DNA from: Deltaproteobacteria bacterium
Lineage (GTDB): Bacteria; Myxococcota_A; Polyangia; Haliangiales; JADYYK01
Length of the DNA: 64,000 nucleotides
Assembly: GCA_020853705.1 (NCBI GenBank)
Contig: JADYYK010000206.1
Coordinates: 1-64,000, forward strand
Direction of reading: 5' to 3'
Shown here: in pieces, positions 8,307-18,745 of the stretch
How the letters are laid out: the number at the start of each line of letters is the position of its first letter
Position numbering within the stretch: the first letter of the stretch is position 1
Program-made: the position numbers and the translations under genes
Notes under the pieces: model-generated
What the model saw: the letters and a program-made list of their open reading frames with translations, nothing else
Told to the model about the DNA's origin: nothing
Database searches by the model: none

Positions 8307-9845
8307 ATGCGAACCAAAGCGTGGATCCTGAGTGTGATGGCGATGCTGGGCGTGGTCACGGCTGCCGGCTGCGTGGGCGAGGAGGACACCTCGGCGTTCG
8401 ACGACTCCGAGAACGACGACAGCGTCGGCGGCGAGGCCGACGGCAAGGCGGACGCCACCCAGGCGGCGACCTACCGGTCGGGCTGCGGTGACCCCATCCG
8501 CACCGGCAAGTACGCGCTGAAGGGCGACATCATCACGCCGACCGGCGTGGTCATGAACGGCTATGTCGTGGTCCAGGACGAGAAGATCGCGGAGATCCGC
8601 ACCTCGTCGCAGGGCGCCCCCGCGGGCGTCGGTGTCTGGGACACCAAGGGTGTCATCTCGCCCGGCCTCATCGATGGTCACGGCCACGTCGAGTACAACC
8701 ACATCCCGATCGCCGACCTCGGCAAGCGCTACCAGAACCGCGACCAGTGGCCGGGCGCCAAGCTGTACAAGACCCTGGTCAAGGATCCCAAGAACGCGGT
8801 CAGCGCGGCGGGCATCCAGTGTGAGGCGCTGCGCCACGGCGAGGCTCGCGGCCTGGTCGGCGGCACCACCGCCATCCAGGGCACCCCGCAGACCTCGTGC
8901 GTGCGTCCGCTGGTGCGCAACCTCGAGCAGGTCAACTTCTGCCGCGACAAGGTGCGCCAGAACGTCACCGGCATCGTCGGCTTCGAGCGCAGCATCTCTG
9001 GCAAGCCGTCGTTCGCCGACAGCGTCAAGGCGGACATCGCGGCCCGGAAGGTCGACACCGTGGTGGTCCACGCCGGCGAGGGCATCGACGAGCACGCCCG
9101 CAGCGAGTGGCAGATGCTGAAGGACCAGGGCCTGGCCAACGAGAACCTGGTCATGATCCACGCCACCGCCTTCACCAAGGCCGACTTCGTCGAGATCGCC
9201 GCGGCCAAGGCCAAGATCGTCTTCTCGCCGCTGTCGAACCTCTTGCTGTACGGCAAGACCACCGACATCCCGGCGGCGCTGGACGCCGGCGTGCTGGTGT
9301 CGATCGGCGCCGACTGGGCGCCCTCGGGCTCGGCCAACCTGCTCGGCGAGCTGAAGGTCGCCGACCACGTCAACAAGCGCCTGTGGAACAGCAAGGTCAC
9401 CGACCAGCAGCTGCTCGAGTTCGCGACCATCAACCCGGCCAAGGCCTTCCGGATGGACAAGGAGGTGGGCAGCATCGAGGTCGGCAAGTACGCCGACTTC
9501 CTGGTGGTCAAGCAGCAGACCGGGGTCAGCTCGTACCGCTCGGTCATCAACGCCCGGCCGCAGGACGTCTTCCTGGTCACCATCTCGGGCGACCCGCTGT
9601 TCGGCACCAAGCCGGCGATGGACACCCTGGGCAAGGGCGGCGACTACGAGCTCATCGACGCCTGCGGCGCCGAGCGCGCCATCGACATGACGGTCAACGC
9701 CAAGGACGTCAGCAAGAGCACCGCGTCGCTGATGTCGATCGAGACCGCGCTGAAGAAGGTCAACCCCAAGCTGACCCCGGTCATCGACTGCAGCAACGCC
9801 GCCGCGCTGGCCGCCTACAAGGGCATCCCGGCCCTGATGAACTAG
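8307..9845 (+). CDS. Lipoprotein amidohydrolase (metal-dependent hydrolase superfamily)
   Basis: The 512-residue protein carries a lipobox (VTAAGC, Cys22) and then an Asp/Glu-rich spacer. An amidohydrolase fold follows: an N-terminal beta-sandwich (GDIITPTGVVMNGYVVVQD), the first metal ligands at His125 and His127 (DGHGH), later VVHAGEG and IHATAF for the other His ligands, and SIGADW for the catalytic Asp. The C-terminus closes with the usual GSIEVGKYADFLVV strand. Related enzymes act on cyclic amides, guanine/atrazine-like rings or dipeptides; the substrate is not predictable. An extra domain (about 420-512) lies after the barrel. As a lipoprotein it should act outside the cytoplasm, unusual for this superfamily. 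Confidence 0.9.
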   Translation: MRTKAWILSVMAMLGVVTAAGCVGEEDTSAFDDSENDDSVGGEADGKADATQAATYRSGCGDPIRTGKYALKGDIITPTGVVMNGYVVVQDEKIAEIRTSSQGAPAGVGVWDTKGVISPGLIDGHGHVEYNHIPIADLGKRYQNRDQWPGAKLYKTLVKDPKNAVSAAGIQCEALRHGEARGLVGGTTAIQGTPQTSCVRPLVRNLEQVNFCRDKVRQNVTGIVGFERSISGKPSFADSVKADIAARKVDTVVVHAGEGIDEHARSEWQMLKDQGLANENLVMIHATAFTKADFVEIAAAKAKIVFSPLSNLLLYGKTTDIPAALDAGVLVSIGADWAPSGSANLLGELKVADHVNKRLWNSKVTDQQLLEFATINPAKAFRMDKEVGSIEVGKYADFLVVKQQTGVSSYRSVINARPQDVFLVTISGDPLFGTKPAMDTLGKGGDYELIDACGAERAIDMTVNAKDVSKSTASLMSIETALKKVNPKLTPVIDCSNAAALAAYKGIPALMN

Positions 9846-9872
9846 CCCCCTCCAAGCCCAGCTTAAAGAAGA

Positions 9873-11915
9873 CTATTCCGCTCCGGCTCCGCCCTCCTGC
9901 GCCGGTACCAGCTGCTCCAGCTGCCACGCCTGCATCCGCATCTTCCGCTCCGCCGCCTCCAGTGACTTCCTGAAGTGCAGCATCATGAGGGTCGGCGTGA
10001 TGACCCCCGCCAGCGTCCCTGCCGTCAGCGCCACCAGCGTCGCCGTGCGCGGCAGGTCCACACCGCGCGGCACCAGCGCGACCACTCCACCCTCGAACAC
10101 CAGCGTCGGCGAGATGACCCCGGTCAGCTCCAGCAGCAGCGGGAGCACGATGGCCGCGCAGCCGATGGCCATGGTCAGCCAGACGCGCTGCAGCCGGGCG
10201 TGCATCGCGAAGCCCAGCGTCGCGGTCGCGGCCACACCCGGGATGAGCATGAAGGGCCCCACGATGCGCGAGCCCATGCCCATGGTGATGGCGTTGGCGA
10301 CGATGGCGACGTAGAGCCAGCTCGGGCTGAGCACCCGGGCACGCGAGAACGCGAAGCCGAGGCCGCTGCCCAGGACGACCAGCGCGGCCATGGTCAGCAT
10401 CTGCGGGTAGCTGCGGATGCCCATCCACATGAAGACCGGGATGAAGAAGAGCATGACCAGGTAGGCAAAGCCGCCCACGCGGGCCTCGGCGCGCGAGGCG
10501 TCGTCCTCGGTCTCCTGCATCGCGCGCGCGACCTCGGGTGGGGTCTCGCGCGGCGGGGTCAGCATGAGCTGGGTGATGACGCGCAGCGCGCCGACCTGGG
10601 CGGGATCGAGGGCGAGGGCGCGGCCGGCCTCGCGCATGGCCTCGCGGCGGGCGGCGGGATCGCTGTCGGCGCGGCTGGCGGCGCGCGCGGCGTGCTCGGC
10701 GTGGGTGGCGGCGGCGGCGCGGCGGCGCTCGAGGTCGCGATCGCCGTCGAGGTAGCGCTCGAGGTCTGTGACCAGCTCGCGCGCGCTGGGGTAGCGCGCG
10801 GCGGCGTCGCGCGCGCTGGCACGGATGCAGATGGCCTCCAGCTCGAGGGCGATGTCGCGCTGGGGGGCGCGCGTGCAGGCGCGGGCGTCGGCGCCGGCCA
10901 GGGTCGAGGCCATGATGACGTCGGTGCTGGCGCGCGCGTGCAGCGGGGTCAGCGTGAGCAGCTCGAACAGGATGGCGCCCAGGGCGTAGACGTCGGCGCG
11001 GGCGTCGAGCTTGTCGTGTTCGCCGCGCAGCTGCTCGGGCGACATGTAGCCCGGGGTGCCGAGCACCGCGCCGTAGGCGGTCGCGGCCGGGGTCACGGTG
11101 CCCGGGCTGCTGCTGGCGGGGACGGCGGCGGGGGTGGCGCCAGCGGCGTCGGCGTCGGCGTCGGCATGATCGGGCGCGCCGGCGACGCGGGCGACGCCCC
11201 AGTCGAGGACATAGACCTCGCCGAAGTCGCCCAGCATGATGTTGCTCGGCTTGAGATCGCGGTGCAGCACGCCGCGCGCGTGGGCGAACTCGATGGCGTG
11301 GCACACGGTGGCGAAGACGCCGAGCAGCTTGCGGCGCGAGTGCTGCTCCAGCGCGGTGGTGTCGCCGCGCTGCTGGGCGGAGAGGATCTGCTCCAGCGTC
11401 AGGCCGCGCAGCCGCTTCATGGTGAAGTAGGGCAGGCCGTCGGGGCCGACGCCGAGGTCGTGCACCGGCACGATGGCGGGGTGCTCGAGCTGGCCCTGGA
11501 TGCGCGCCTCGCGCACGAAGCGGGCGGCGCCGTCGCCGAGGGCGGCGGCCTGGCCGCGCATGACCTTGACCGCGACCTCGCGGCCGATGCGGCGGTCCTC
11601 GCACTGGCGCACCTCGCCCATGCCACCACGTCCGAGCAGCTTGCCGGGGCTGTAGCGCGCGTCGAAGCCGCGCTCGTCGAGCGGCTGCGGGGCGAGGTCG
11701 ACGCCGCGCGGGCCGGTGGCGCGGGAGTCGCTGGCGCCGGTGCTGGGGCTGGTGGGTATGCGCGGTGGCGTGGCTGCACGCACCGGGGTGGTCGCGGAGG
11801 CCGGCGTGCTGTCGGCTGCCAGCGTGTCGGCCAGGCCGGCGCCGACGGGCAGGGTCTCGGCGCTGGCGTCGGGGGTCGCGGGTGCGGAGGCGCGCTCGGG
11901 GGGGTCGCCGCTCAT
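9873..11915 (-). CDS. Ser/Thr protein kinase fused to a polytopic membrane domain
   Basis: A 680-residue PknB-type kinase. The first 85 residues are Ala/Pro/Thr-rich and disordered. The kinase domain spans about 90-400: LGRGGMGEV glycine loop, VAVKVM lysine, HRDLKPSN catalytic loop, LDWGVAR in place of DFG (Asp-Trp-Gly), and a GTPGYMSPEQ activation end. An insertion rich in Ala and Asp separates the catalytic loop region from the activation segment. After a helical region, residues about 480-655 form five or six membrane segments, instead of the single helix plus sensor domain usual for bacterial kinases. A TAGGAT element lies 6 nt before the ATG. The gene is divergent from a lipoprotein gene. 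Confidence 0.92.
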   Translation of the reverse strand: MSGDPPERASAPATPDASAETLPVGAGLADTLAADSTPASATTPVRAATPPRIPTSPSTGASDSRATGPRGVDLAPQPLDERGFDARYSPGKLLGRGGMGEVRQCEDRRIGREVAVKVMRGQAAALGDGAARFVREARIQGQLEHPAIVPVHDLGVGPDGLPYFTMKRLRGLTLEQILSAQQRGDTTALEQHSRRKLLGVFATVCHAIEFAHARGVLHRDLKPSNIMLGDFGEVYVLDWGVARVAGAPDHADADADAAGATPAAVPASSSPGTVTPAATAYGAVLGTPGYMSPEQLRGEHDKLDARADVYALGAILFELLTLTPLHARASTDVIMASTLAGADARACTRAPQRDIALELEAICIRASARDAAARYPSARELVTDLERYLDGDRDLERRRAAAATHAEHAARAASRADSDPAARREAMREAGRALALDPAQVGALRVITQLMLTPPRETPPEVARAMQETEDDASRAEARVGGFAYLVMLFFIPVFMWMGIRSYPQMLTMAALVVLGSGLGFAFSRARVLSPSWLYVAIVANAITMGMGSRIVGPFMLIPGVAATATLGFAMHARLQRVWLTMAIGCAAIVLPLLLELTGVISPTLVFEGGVVALVPRGVDLPRTATLVALTAGTLAGVITPTLMMLHFRKSLEAAERKMRMQAWQLEQLVPAQEGGAGAE

Positions 11916-11921
11916 GGGGCG

Positions 11922-11927
11922 ATCCTA
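11922..11927 (-). promoter_or_regulatory. Candidate -10 element TAGGAT for the membrane kinase
   Basis: TAGGAT on the minus strand ends 6 nt before the ATG at 11915. No Shine-Dalgarno sequence is visible between them. Confidence 0.5.
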
Positions 11928-11968
11928 CTCCGTGGCCCCGCGGCGTGCGCTGGGGCCGCCATTCGCGG

Positions 11969-11974
11969 TAGCCT
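11969..11974 (+). promoter_or_regulatory. Candidate -10 element TAGCCT for the lipoprotein gene at 11982
   Basis: TAGCCT ends 7 nt before the ATG at 11982. The same 7 nt also contain GGAGG, so the site could be read either as a leaderless promoter or as a ribosome-binding site. The two -10 elements of this divergent pair are 41 bp apart. Confidence 0.45.
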
Positions 11975-11981
11975 GGAGGCG

Positions 11982-12815
11982 ATGCGCGGATGCGTGGCAG
12001 TCCTGGTCGTTCTCGGGTTCGCTGGCTGTGGCGGTGGGGGTGGCGGTGAGGACGTGGACGCCGCCGCGCTCGTCGACGCCGCCGTCGTGGTGGACGCCGC
12101 CGCGGTCGACGTCATGGCGCCGGTCGTCGATGGTGCCGCGGTCGATGGCAGTCCCGTCCAGCTCACAGCGATCCTCGGGACCCTGACCGCGACCTGTCCG
12201 GCGCTGACCGCGGAGCTGGGGGCGCCTGGACCTTCGCTGATCATCGACGACCTCGACTTCGTCAGCGGTGAGCAGTATGTGCGCACCGAGCTGAGCGCGG
12301 GTGGGCAGCGCATCTTCGACACCCCGAACGCGGGCGGCAGCTCGACCGAGTCGGAGGTCATGAGCTTCGAGGTGCTGCACCACTGCGACGGCGCGCTGAT
12401 CTACAAGACCGAGACCGAGATCCTGTATGCGCCGCCCGATGACGCCGGGGCGTCGTCGATCACCGATCTCGAGGTCACCATCGCGGGCGACAAGTATGGC
12501 GTCAGCGTGACCCGCGTGTTCCGGCCCACCGCGACCGGGCCGACCGACCTCGAGACGCTGGACCTCTTGACGCGCAAGCTCGACGGCGTGGTGCGCTCCA
12601 GCCAGCGCGTGCTGGCGGCCGACCGCTGGCGCAAGCAGATCCTGCATGTCTTCACGCCGAACGCCGCCGGGGTCGCCCAGATCATGCGCGTGCTGCCCCA
12701 GATCCCGACCGCCACGCGCGCCGACACCATCGTCCTGGTCACGCGCACCAGCGGCGGCGGCTTCATCTACTGCAACCCCGACCCCGCGCTGGGGATGGAG
12801 TGCCCGTTCATCTGA
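11982..12815 (+). CDS. Lipoprotein with DA-V repeat linker
   Basis: The 277-residue product has a short signal peptide and lipobox (VLGFAGCGGGGGG, Cys16). A low-complexity Asp-Ala-Val linker (about 24-55) follows, a pattern frequent in lipoproteins of Kofleriaceae-like myxobacteria. The rest (60-277) is a soluble domain with four cysteines that I do not recognise. The ATG at 11982 was chosen from a much longer open frame because it starts the signal peptide and is preceded by GGAGG. It is divergent from a Ser/Thr kinase and converges within 6 bp with another one. Confidence 0.8.
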   Translation: MRGCVAVLVVLGFAGCGGGGGGEDVDAAALVDAAVVVDAAAVDVMAPVVDGAAVDGSPVQLTAILGTLTATCPALTAELGAPGPSLIIDDLDFVSGEQYVRTELSAGGQRIFDTPNAGGSSTESEVMSFEVLHHCDGALIYKTETEILYAPPDDAGASSITDLEVTIAGDKYGVSVTRVFRPTATGPTDLETLDLLTRKLDGVVRSSQRVLAADRWRKQILHVFTPNAAGVAQIMRVLPQIPTATRADTIVLVTRTSGGGFIYCNPDPALGMECPFI

Positions 12816-12821
12816 GCGCGG

Positions 12822-15299
<2,478 letters not shown>

Positions 15300-15305
15300 G
15301 CGGGA

Positions 15306-15311
15306 ATCATA
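15306..15311 (-). promoter_or_regulatory. Candidate -10 element TATGAT for the FGE kinase
   Basis: TATGAT on the minus strand ends 6 nt before the GTG at 15299, which has no ribosome-binding site upstream. It supports this GTG over the longer open frame. Confidence 0.5.
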
Positions 15312-15345
15312 CTGCGCCGCGACGCCAAAACCGAGTCGGACCTGA

Positions 15346-15351
15346 TACCCT
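15346..15351 (+). promoter_or_regulatory. Candidate -10 element TACCCT for the gene at 15359
   Basis: TACCCT ends 7 nt before the ATG at 15359, with no Shine-Dalgarno sequence between. It is 34 bp from the divergent TATGAT of the kinase gene. Confidence 0.45.
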
Positions 15352-15358
15352 GGACCGG

Positions 15359-17857
15359 ATGCCACGCCTGGGGAGCGTCGTCGTCGTGCTGGGGCTGCTC
15401 GCGCGCACCGCCGGGGGGCAGCAGTGCCCCGACACACCGCCGTGTGGGCCGTGCGTCGAGGATCCGGCCACCGCGACCTGCCACCGCAAGACCGTGAAGC
15501 TGCGCTCGGTCGAGGTTGTCTCGACGCCCCCGGGCGCCTCGATCCATGTCAGCAAGAACGGCAAGCCGCACAAGGGCAAGGTCCAGGTCACCCCGTACAA
15601 GCTGAGCTTCGCGGCCAAGGACGACGTGGTCCTGACGCTGGACCTGCCGGGCTACCAGCGCTGGGAGCGCCAGCTCCAGCCTGGCGAGGTGCGGGTCGAC
15701 GCGATCCTGGAGTACATCGCCACTCTGCAGTTCGATCTGTCGCAGGAGCCGGCGGTCCACGGCGCCCGGGTCTGGCTGGAGTGCGCGTCTGCCCCCGGCG
15801 GCACCTGGGGCCCATGTCAAATGGGCGGCCAGTCGTCGGACTGCTGTCGCACGACGACGTACCTGGACTCGCGGTCGACCCGGGTGGTCATCGAGCGCGA
15901 GGGCTACGATCGCTTCATCGCGCCGTTGCAGCTGGGCGCCAGGGGGGCGACGGTGCGGCCCAGGCTGGCGCCGCGGGCGCCGGTGCGCGAGGACTTCGAG
16001 CGCACGGCGCTGGCCACGCGCTTTGGCCAGAACAGCGGCGCCTACACCCTTGCGGGCGGCAAGCTGCGCGCGACCAGGCCGATGGGCACACCGCTGTGGA
16101 TGCGCCTCGGGCTGCCCGCCGACGCGGTCATCGAGCTCGACGCCAGCTCACTCGCCGGCGGCGACATCAAGCTGCTGGCCTGGGGCGATCGCTCCTGGAG
16201 CCCGAGCGCCGGTCGCAAGGGCGGCGGCACGCCTGGCTACATCTTCACGTTCGCGGGCTGGAACAACACCCGCTCGGTGCTGGCGCGCGACAACGAGGAG
16301 GCTGCCACCCGCGTCGAGCGCGCCGCGAGCGCGGTCGCCGGTCAGCGCTACCACTTCAAGATCGTGCGCCGCGGCGGCACCATCGACTGGTACGTCGATG
16401 ACATGATGACGCCGTACCTGACGCTGACGGAGGCCGCGCCGCGCGCCGCGGGCACGCCAGGCTTTCTCGGTCTCAGCGGCTGGGCCAGCGAGGTCGACTT
16501 CGACAACCTGGTCATCACGCCGCTGGCGCTGGCCAAGGGCCGCGTACGCGTCGTCTCGAACGTGCCGGCGGGGCTCGGCCCGACGTCCGGGGTCAGCGGC
16601 AGCTATGGGCTGGGGACCACGCCCTGGGAGGCCGAGCTGGCGCCGGGCCGCTACAGCTACCGGATCGGCGCCAGCGGCTACAAGGAGGGGTTGGTCACGT
16701 TCGACGTGGTCGCGGGTGGCGCCCAGGTCGTCACCGCGACGCTGGAGGCGGCGCCACCCCCCACCGGGCGCGTCGAGCTGCGACCCAGCGTGGCGGCCGC
16801 GCTGTCGTGGCGGGGCGGTAGCCGCCCGGCGTCGATGCAGCACGATCTCGACCTGCCGCCCGGGCAGTACACCTTCACGCTGCACCACGAGGGCTGGCCG
16901 GTGCAGTACCGCGACGCCTCGCTGACCGTCGATGTCATCGCGGGGCAGAAGGTGCGGCTCGGGGTCACGCTGGACCCGGCGCCGCGCGTCGGGCCCGACG
17001 TGACCGTGAGGGGCGGCGACGACGATGAGGTGGTGCCGTCGCCCAGCCCGACCCCGAGGCCGAAGGTCAAGGCGCCCAGCAAGCTCGACTATCGCGTGCG
17101 CGCGGCCGCGGTCGACTACCAGCGGGCGCTGGAGGCGCGTGACGAGGTCGGGCGCGCGTCGGTGCGCAACGGGCTGCTCACCGGCATGTGGGGCGTGTGC
17201 ATGATGGGCGGGATTGGACTGGGGATCTATGGTGGGGTCAGCGACGTCGAGCTGAGCACCCAGCTGATCACGCTGTTCAGTGGCGCGGCGCTGGCGGGCA
17301 CCTGCTACTGGCGGCTGTTGCGCCAGGCGTTTTCACCTGGGTCGAGCTCGCGCTGGCGGACGCAACAGGCCGACGAGAAGCTGTCGAAGGCGCGCTATGG
17401 GTTGCTCGCCGCCATCGACGCCTACAACGGCGGCCGGCGCGGCTCGCTGCTGTCGCGACCGGCGCCGCCGCGGGTCGGCTTCGGCTTCTCGGTCAGCGAT
17501 GGCCTGGTGGTGCGTGACGAGGCCGGCCATGCCGGCGTCGGCATCGAGGCCGGGCTGCTGCTCAACCTGGGCTGGCTGCATCCCGAGCTGGCCGCGGAGG
17601 TCGACCCCAGCCACGAGGTGGTGGTCGCGCGCCCCGGGGTGCGGGTGTCGCTGGGGCGCTTCTTCTTCCTGCGCGGCGGCGCCGAGACCGCGATCTCGGG
17701 CGGCACCGACGACTGGGCGCTGTTCGGCGGCCTGGGCGTGCGCCTGCCGCTGTCGCGCAGGCTGTCGTTCCAGCTCGCGGCCGACTTCAGCCGGACCTCG
17801 GCGGAGACGCCCACCTCGACGCTGCGCGGTCGCAGCGGCATCAGCTACGGCTTCTGA
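15359..17857 (+). CDS. Secreted PEGA/jellyroll protein with outer-membrane beta-barrel-like C-terminus
   Basis: The 832-residue protein has a signal peptide (about 1-20) and a Cys-rich N-terminus. A PEGA-type surface domain follows (STPPGASIHVSKNGKPHKG, about 54-115), then a second cysteine-rich segment. A jellyroll domain (about 210-395) has VRRGGTIDWYVDD and FDNLVITPLA, matching the kinase encoded next door. Further PEGA-like repeats lie at about 400-545. Two hydrophobic segments occur near 610-650. The last 130 residues alternate like strands of a small beta-barrel and end in Phe, as outer-membrane proteins do. Shared domain and divergent orientation suggest a functional pair with the kinase. 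The exact function is unknown. Confidence 0.8.
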   Translation: MPRLGSVVVVLGLLARTAGGQQCPDTPPCGPCVEDPATATCHRKTVKLRSVEVVSTPPGASIHVSKNGKPHKGKVQVTPYKLSFAAKDDVVLTLDLPGYQRWERQLQPGEVRVDAILEYIATLQFDLSQEPAVHGARVWLECASAPGGTWGPCQMGGQSSDCCRTTTYLDSRSTRVVIEREGYDRFIAPLQLGARGATVRPRLAPRAPVREDFERTALATRFGQNSGAYTLAGGKLRATRPMGTPLWMRLGLPADAVIELDASSLAGGDIKLLAWGDRSWSPSAGRKGGGTPGYIFTFAGWNNTRSVLARDNEEAATRVERAASAVAGQRYHFKIVRRGGTIDWYVDDMMTPYLTLTEAAPRAAGTPGFLGLSGWASEVDFDNLVITPLALAKGRVRVVSNVPAGLGPTSGVSGSYGLGTTPWEAELAPGRYSYRIGASGYKEGLVTFDVVAGGAQVVTATLEAAPPPTGRVELRPSVAAALSWRGGSRPASMQHDLDLPPGQYTFTLHHEGWPVQYRDASLTVDVIAGQKVRLGVTLDPAPRVGPDVTVRGGDDDEVVPSPSPTPRPKVKAPSKLDYRVRAAAVDYQRALEARDEVGRASVRNGLLTGMWGVCMMGGIGLGIYGGVSDVELSTQLITLFSGAALAGTCYWRLLRQAFSPGSSSRWRTQQADEKLSKARYGLLAAIDAYNGGRRGSLLSRPAPPRVGFGFSVSDGLVVRDEAGHAGVGIEAGLLLNLGWLHPELAAEVDPSHEVVVARPGVRVSLGRFFFLRGGAETAISGGTDDWALFGGLGVRLPLSRRLSFQLAADFSRTSAETPTSTLRGRSGISYGF

Positions 17858-17896
17858 CCAGGGGCAGACGCGCCGGACTGCCGAGCTGTCAGCGGC

Positions 17897-18727
17897 TCAC
17901 GGCGCTGGCGCCGGGAGCATCGGCGGCACCGGCGCGGGGAAGCGGGTGCCGTCGGGGAAGTGCAGGGCGAAGAACTCGCTCAGCACCGAGAGCAGCTCGT
18001 CGGGGTCGCCGATGCTGCGTCGACTGGTGACCACGCCGCCGGGGCCGCGCGTGGTCAGCTCGTTGCCGCGCAGGACGTGGCGCACGGCCGCGGCGAGGTC
18101 GGGGCGGATGACCAGCGGGCCGAGGCGGAAGTGCGAGCGCGCGTGGGTCGAGGTGAAGTGGTTGGCTACCTCGTAGTCGATCGGTGTGTAGGGGTCGTCA
18201 TGGAAGACATAGGCGTCGGCCCAGCCCTCGGGCTGGTGCAGCTGCAGGGTCCAGGTGTTCGGCGCGCGCAGCAGGCGGTAGCGGTCGAGCTCCAGCGGCT
18301 GTTCCCGGTCGGCCTCGAGGCGCAGCGCAGCGGTGGGTGAGAAGCCGAAGCCGACGTCCGCGAGGTAGGGGCAGTCGGCGCCGGGGAGATCGATGCGCAG
18401 CACCATGTGGGTGCGCGCGGTCGGCACCTCGGCGGGGACGCCCAGGCGGACGCGGCCGGCCAGCGTGGTGACCTGGAAGCCGAGGCTGCGCAGAGCGGCC
18501 GAAAACAGGCCGTTTTGCTCGAAGCAGTAGCCGCCCCGGCGTGCGGCCACGAGCTTGGCCTGCAGCGCGTCGAGCTCGAGCTGGATGGGGCGGCCGAGCA
18601 GGATGTCGAGGTTCTCGAAGGCGATGGCCTGCACGTGGGCGCGCACCAGGCCGCTGAGGACCTCCAGCGTGGGCGTGCGCGGCCCGGTCCAGCCGATGCG
18701 TGCCAGGTAGGCCTCGAGCTCGAGCAT
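17897..18727 (-). CDS. nat: Arylamine N-acetyltransferase
   Basis: The 276-residue enzyme transfers acetyl (or other acyl) groups from CoA to arylamines or amide-forming substrates. The family's Cys-His-Asp triad is complete: Cys68 in RRGGYCFEQN, His107 in RTHMVL and Asp124 in LADVGFG. AFENLD (36-41) is another hallmark, and length matches the family. It may detoxify aromatic amines or close macrolactams as in ansamycin synthesis; no secondary-metabolite genes are adjacent, so detoxification is more likely. TATCTT lies 7 nt before the ATG. The metalloprotease gene on the same strand ends 18 bp upstream of that start. Confidence 0.95.
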   Translation of the reverse strand: MLELEAYLARIGWTGPRTPTLEVLSGLVRAHVQAIAFENLDILLGRPIQLELDALQAKLVAARRGGYCFEQNGLFSAALRSLGFQVTTLAGRVRLGVPAEVPTARTHMVLRIDLPGADCPYLADVGFGFSPTAALRLEADREQPLELDRYRLLRAPNTWTLQLHQPEGWADAYVFHDDPYTPIDYEVANHFTSTHARSHFRLGPLVIRPDLAAAVRHVLRGNELTTRGPGGVVTSRRSIGDPDELLSVLSEFFALHFPDGTRFPAPVPPMLPAPAP

Positions 18728-18734
18728 GGGCGCA

Positions 18735-18740
18735 AAGATA
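18735..18740 (-). promoter_or_regulatory. Candidate -10 element TATCTT for nat
   Basis: TATCTT on the minus strand ends 7 nt before the ATG at 18727 and lies between the stop of the metalloprotease gene and nat, giving nat its own potential promoter. Confidence 0.45.
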
Positions 18741-18745
18741 CTCGA

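Noticed and set aside
9975..12815. Plus-strand open frame of 946 codons across a kinase gene
   Set aside because: Only its last 277 codons are a real gene (start 11982). The rest is a Gly/Ala/Arg-rich shadow of the antisense kinase, an effect of high GC.
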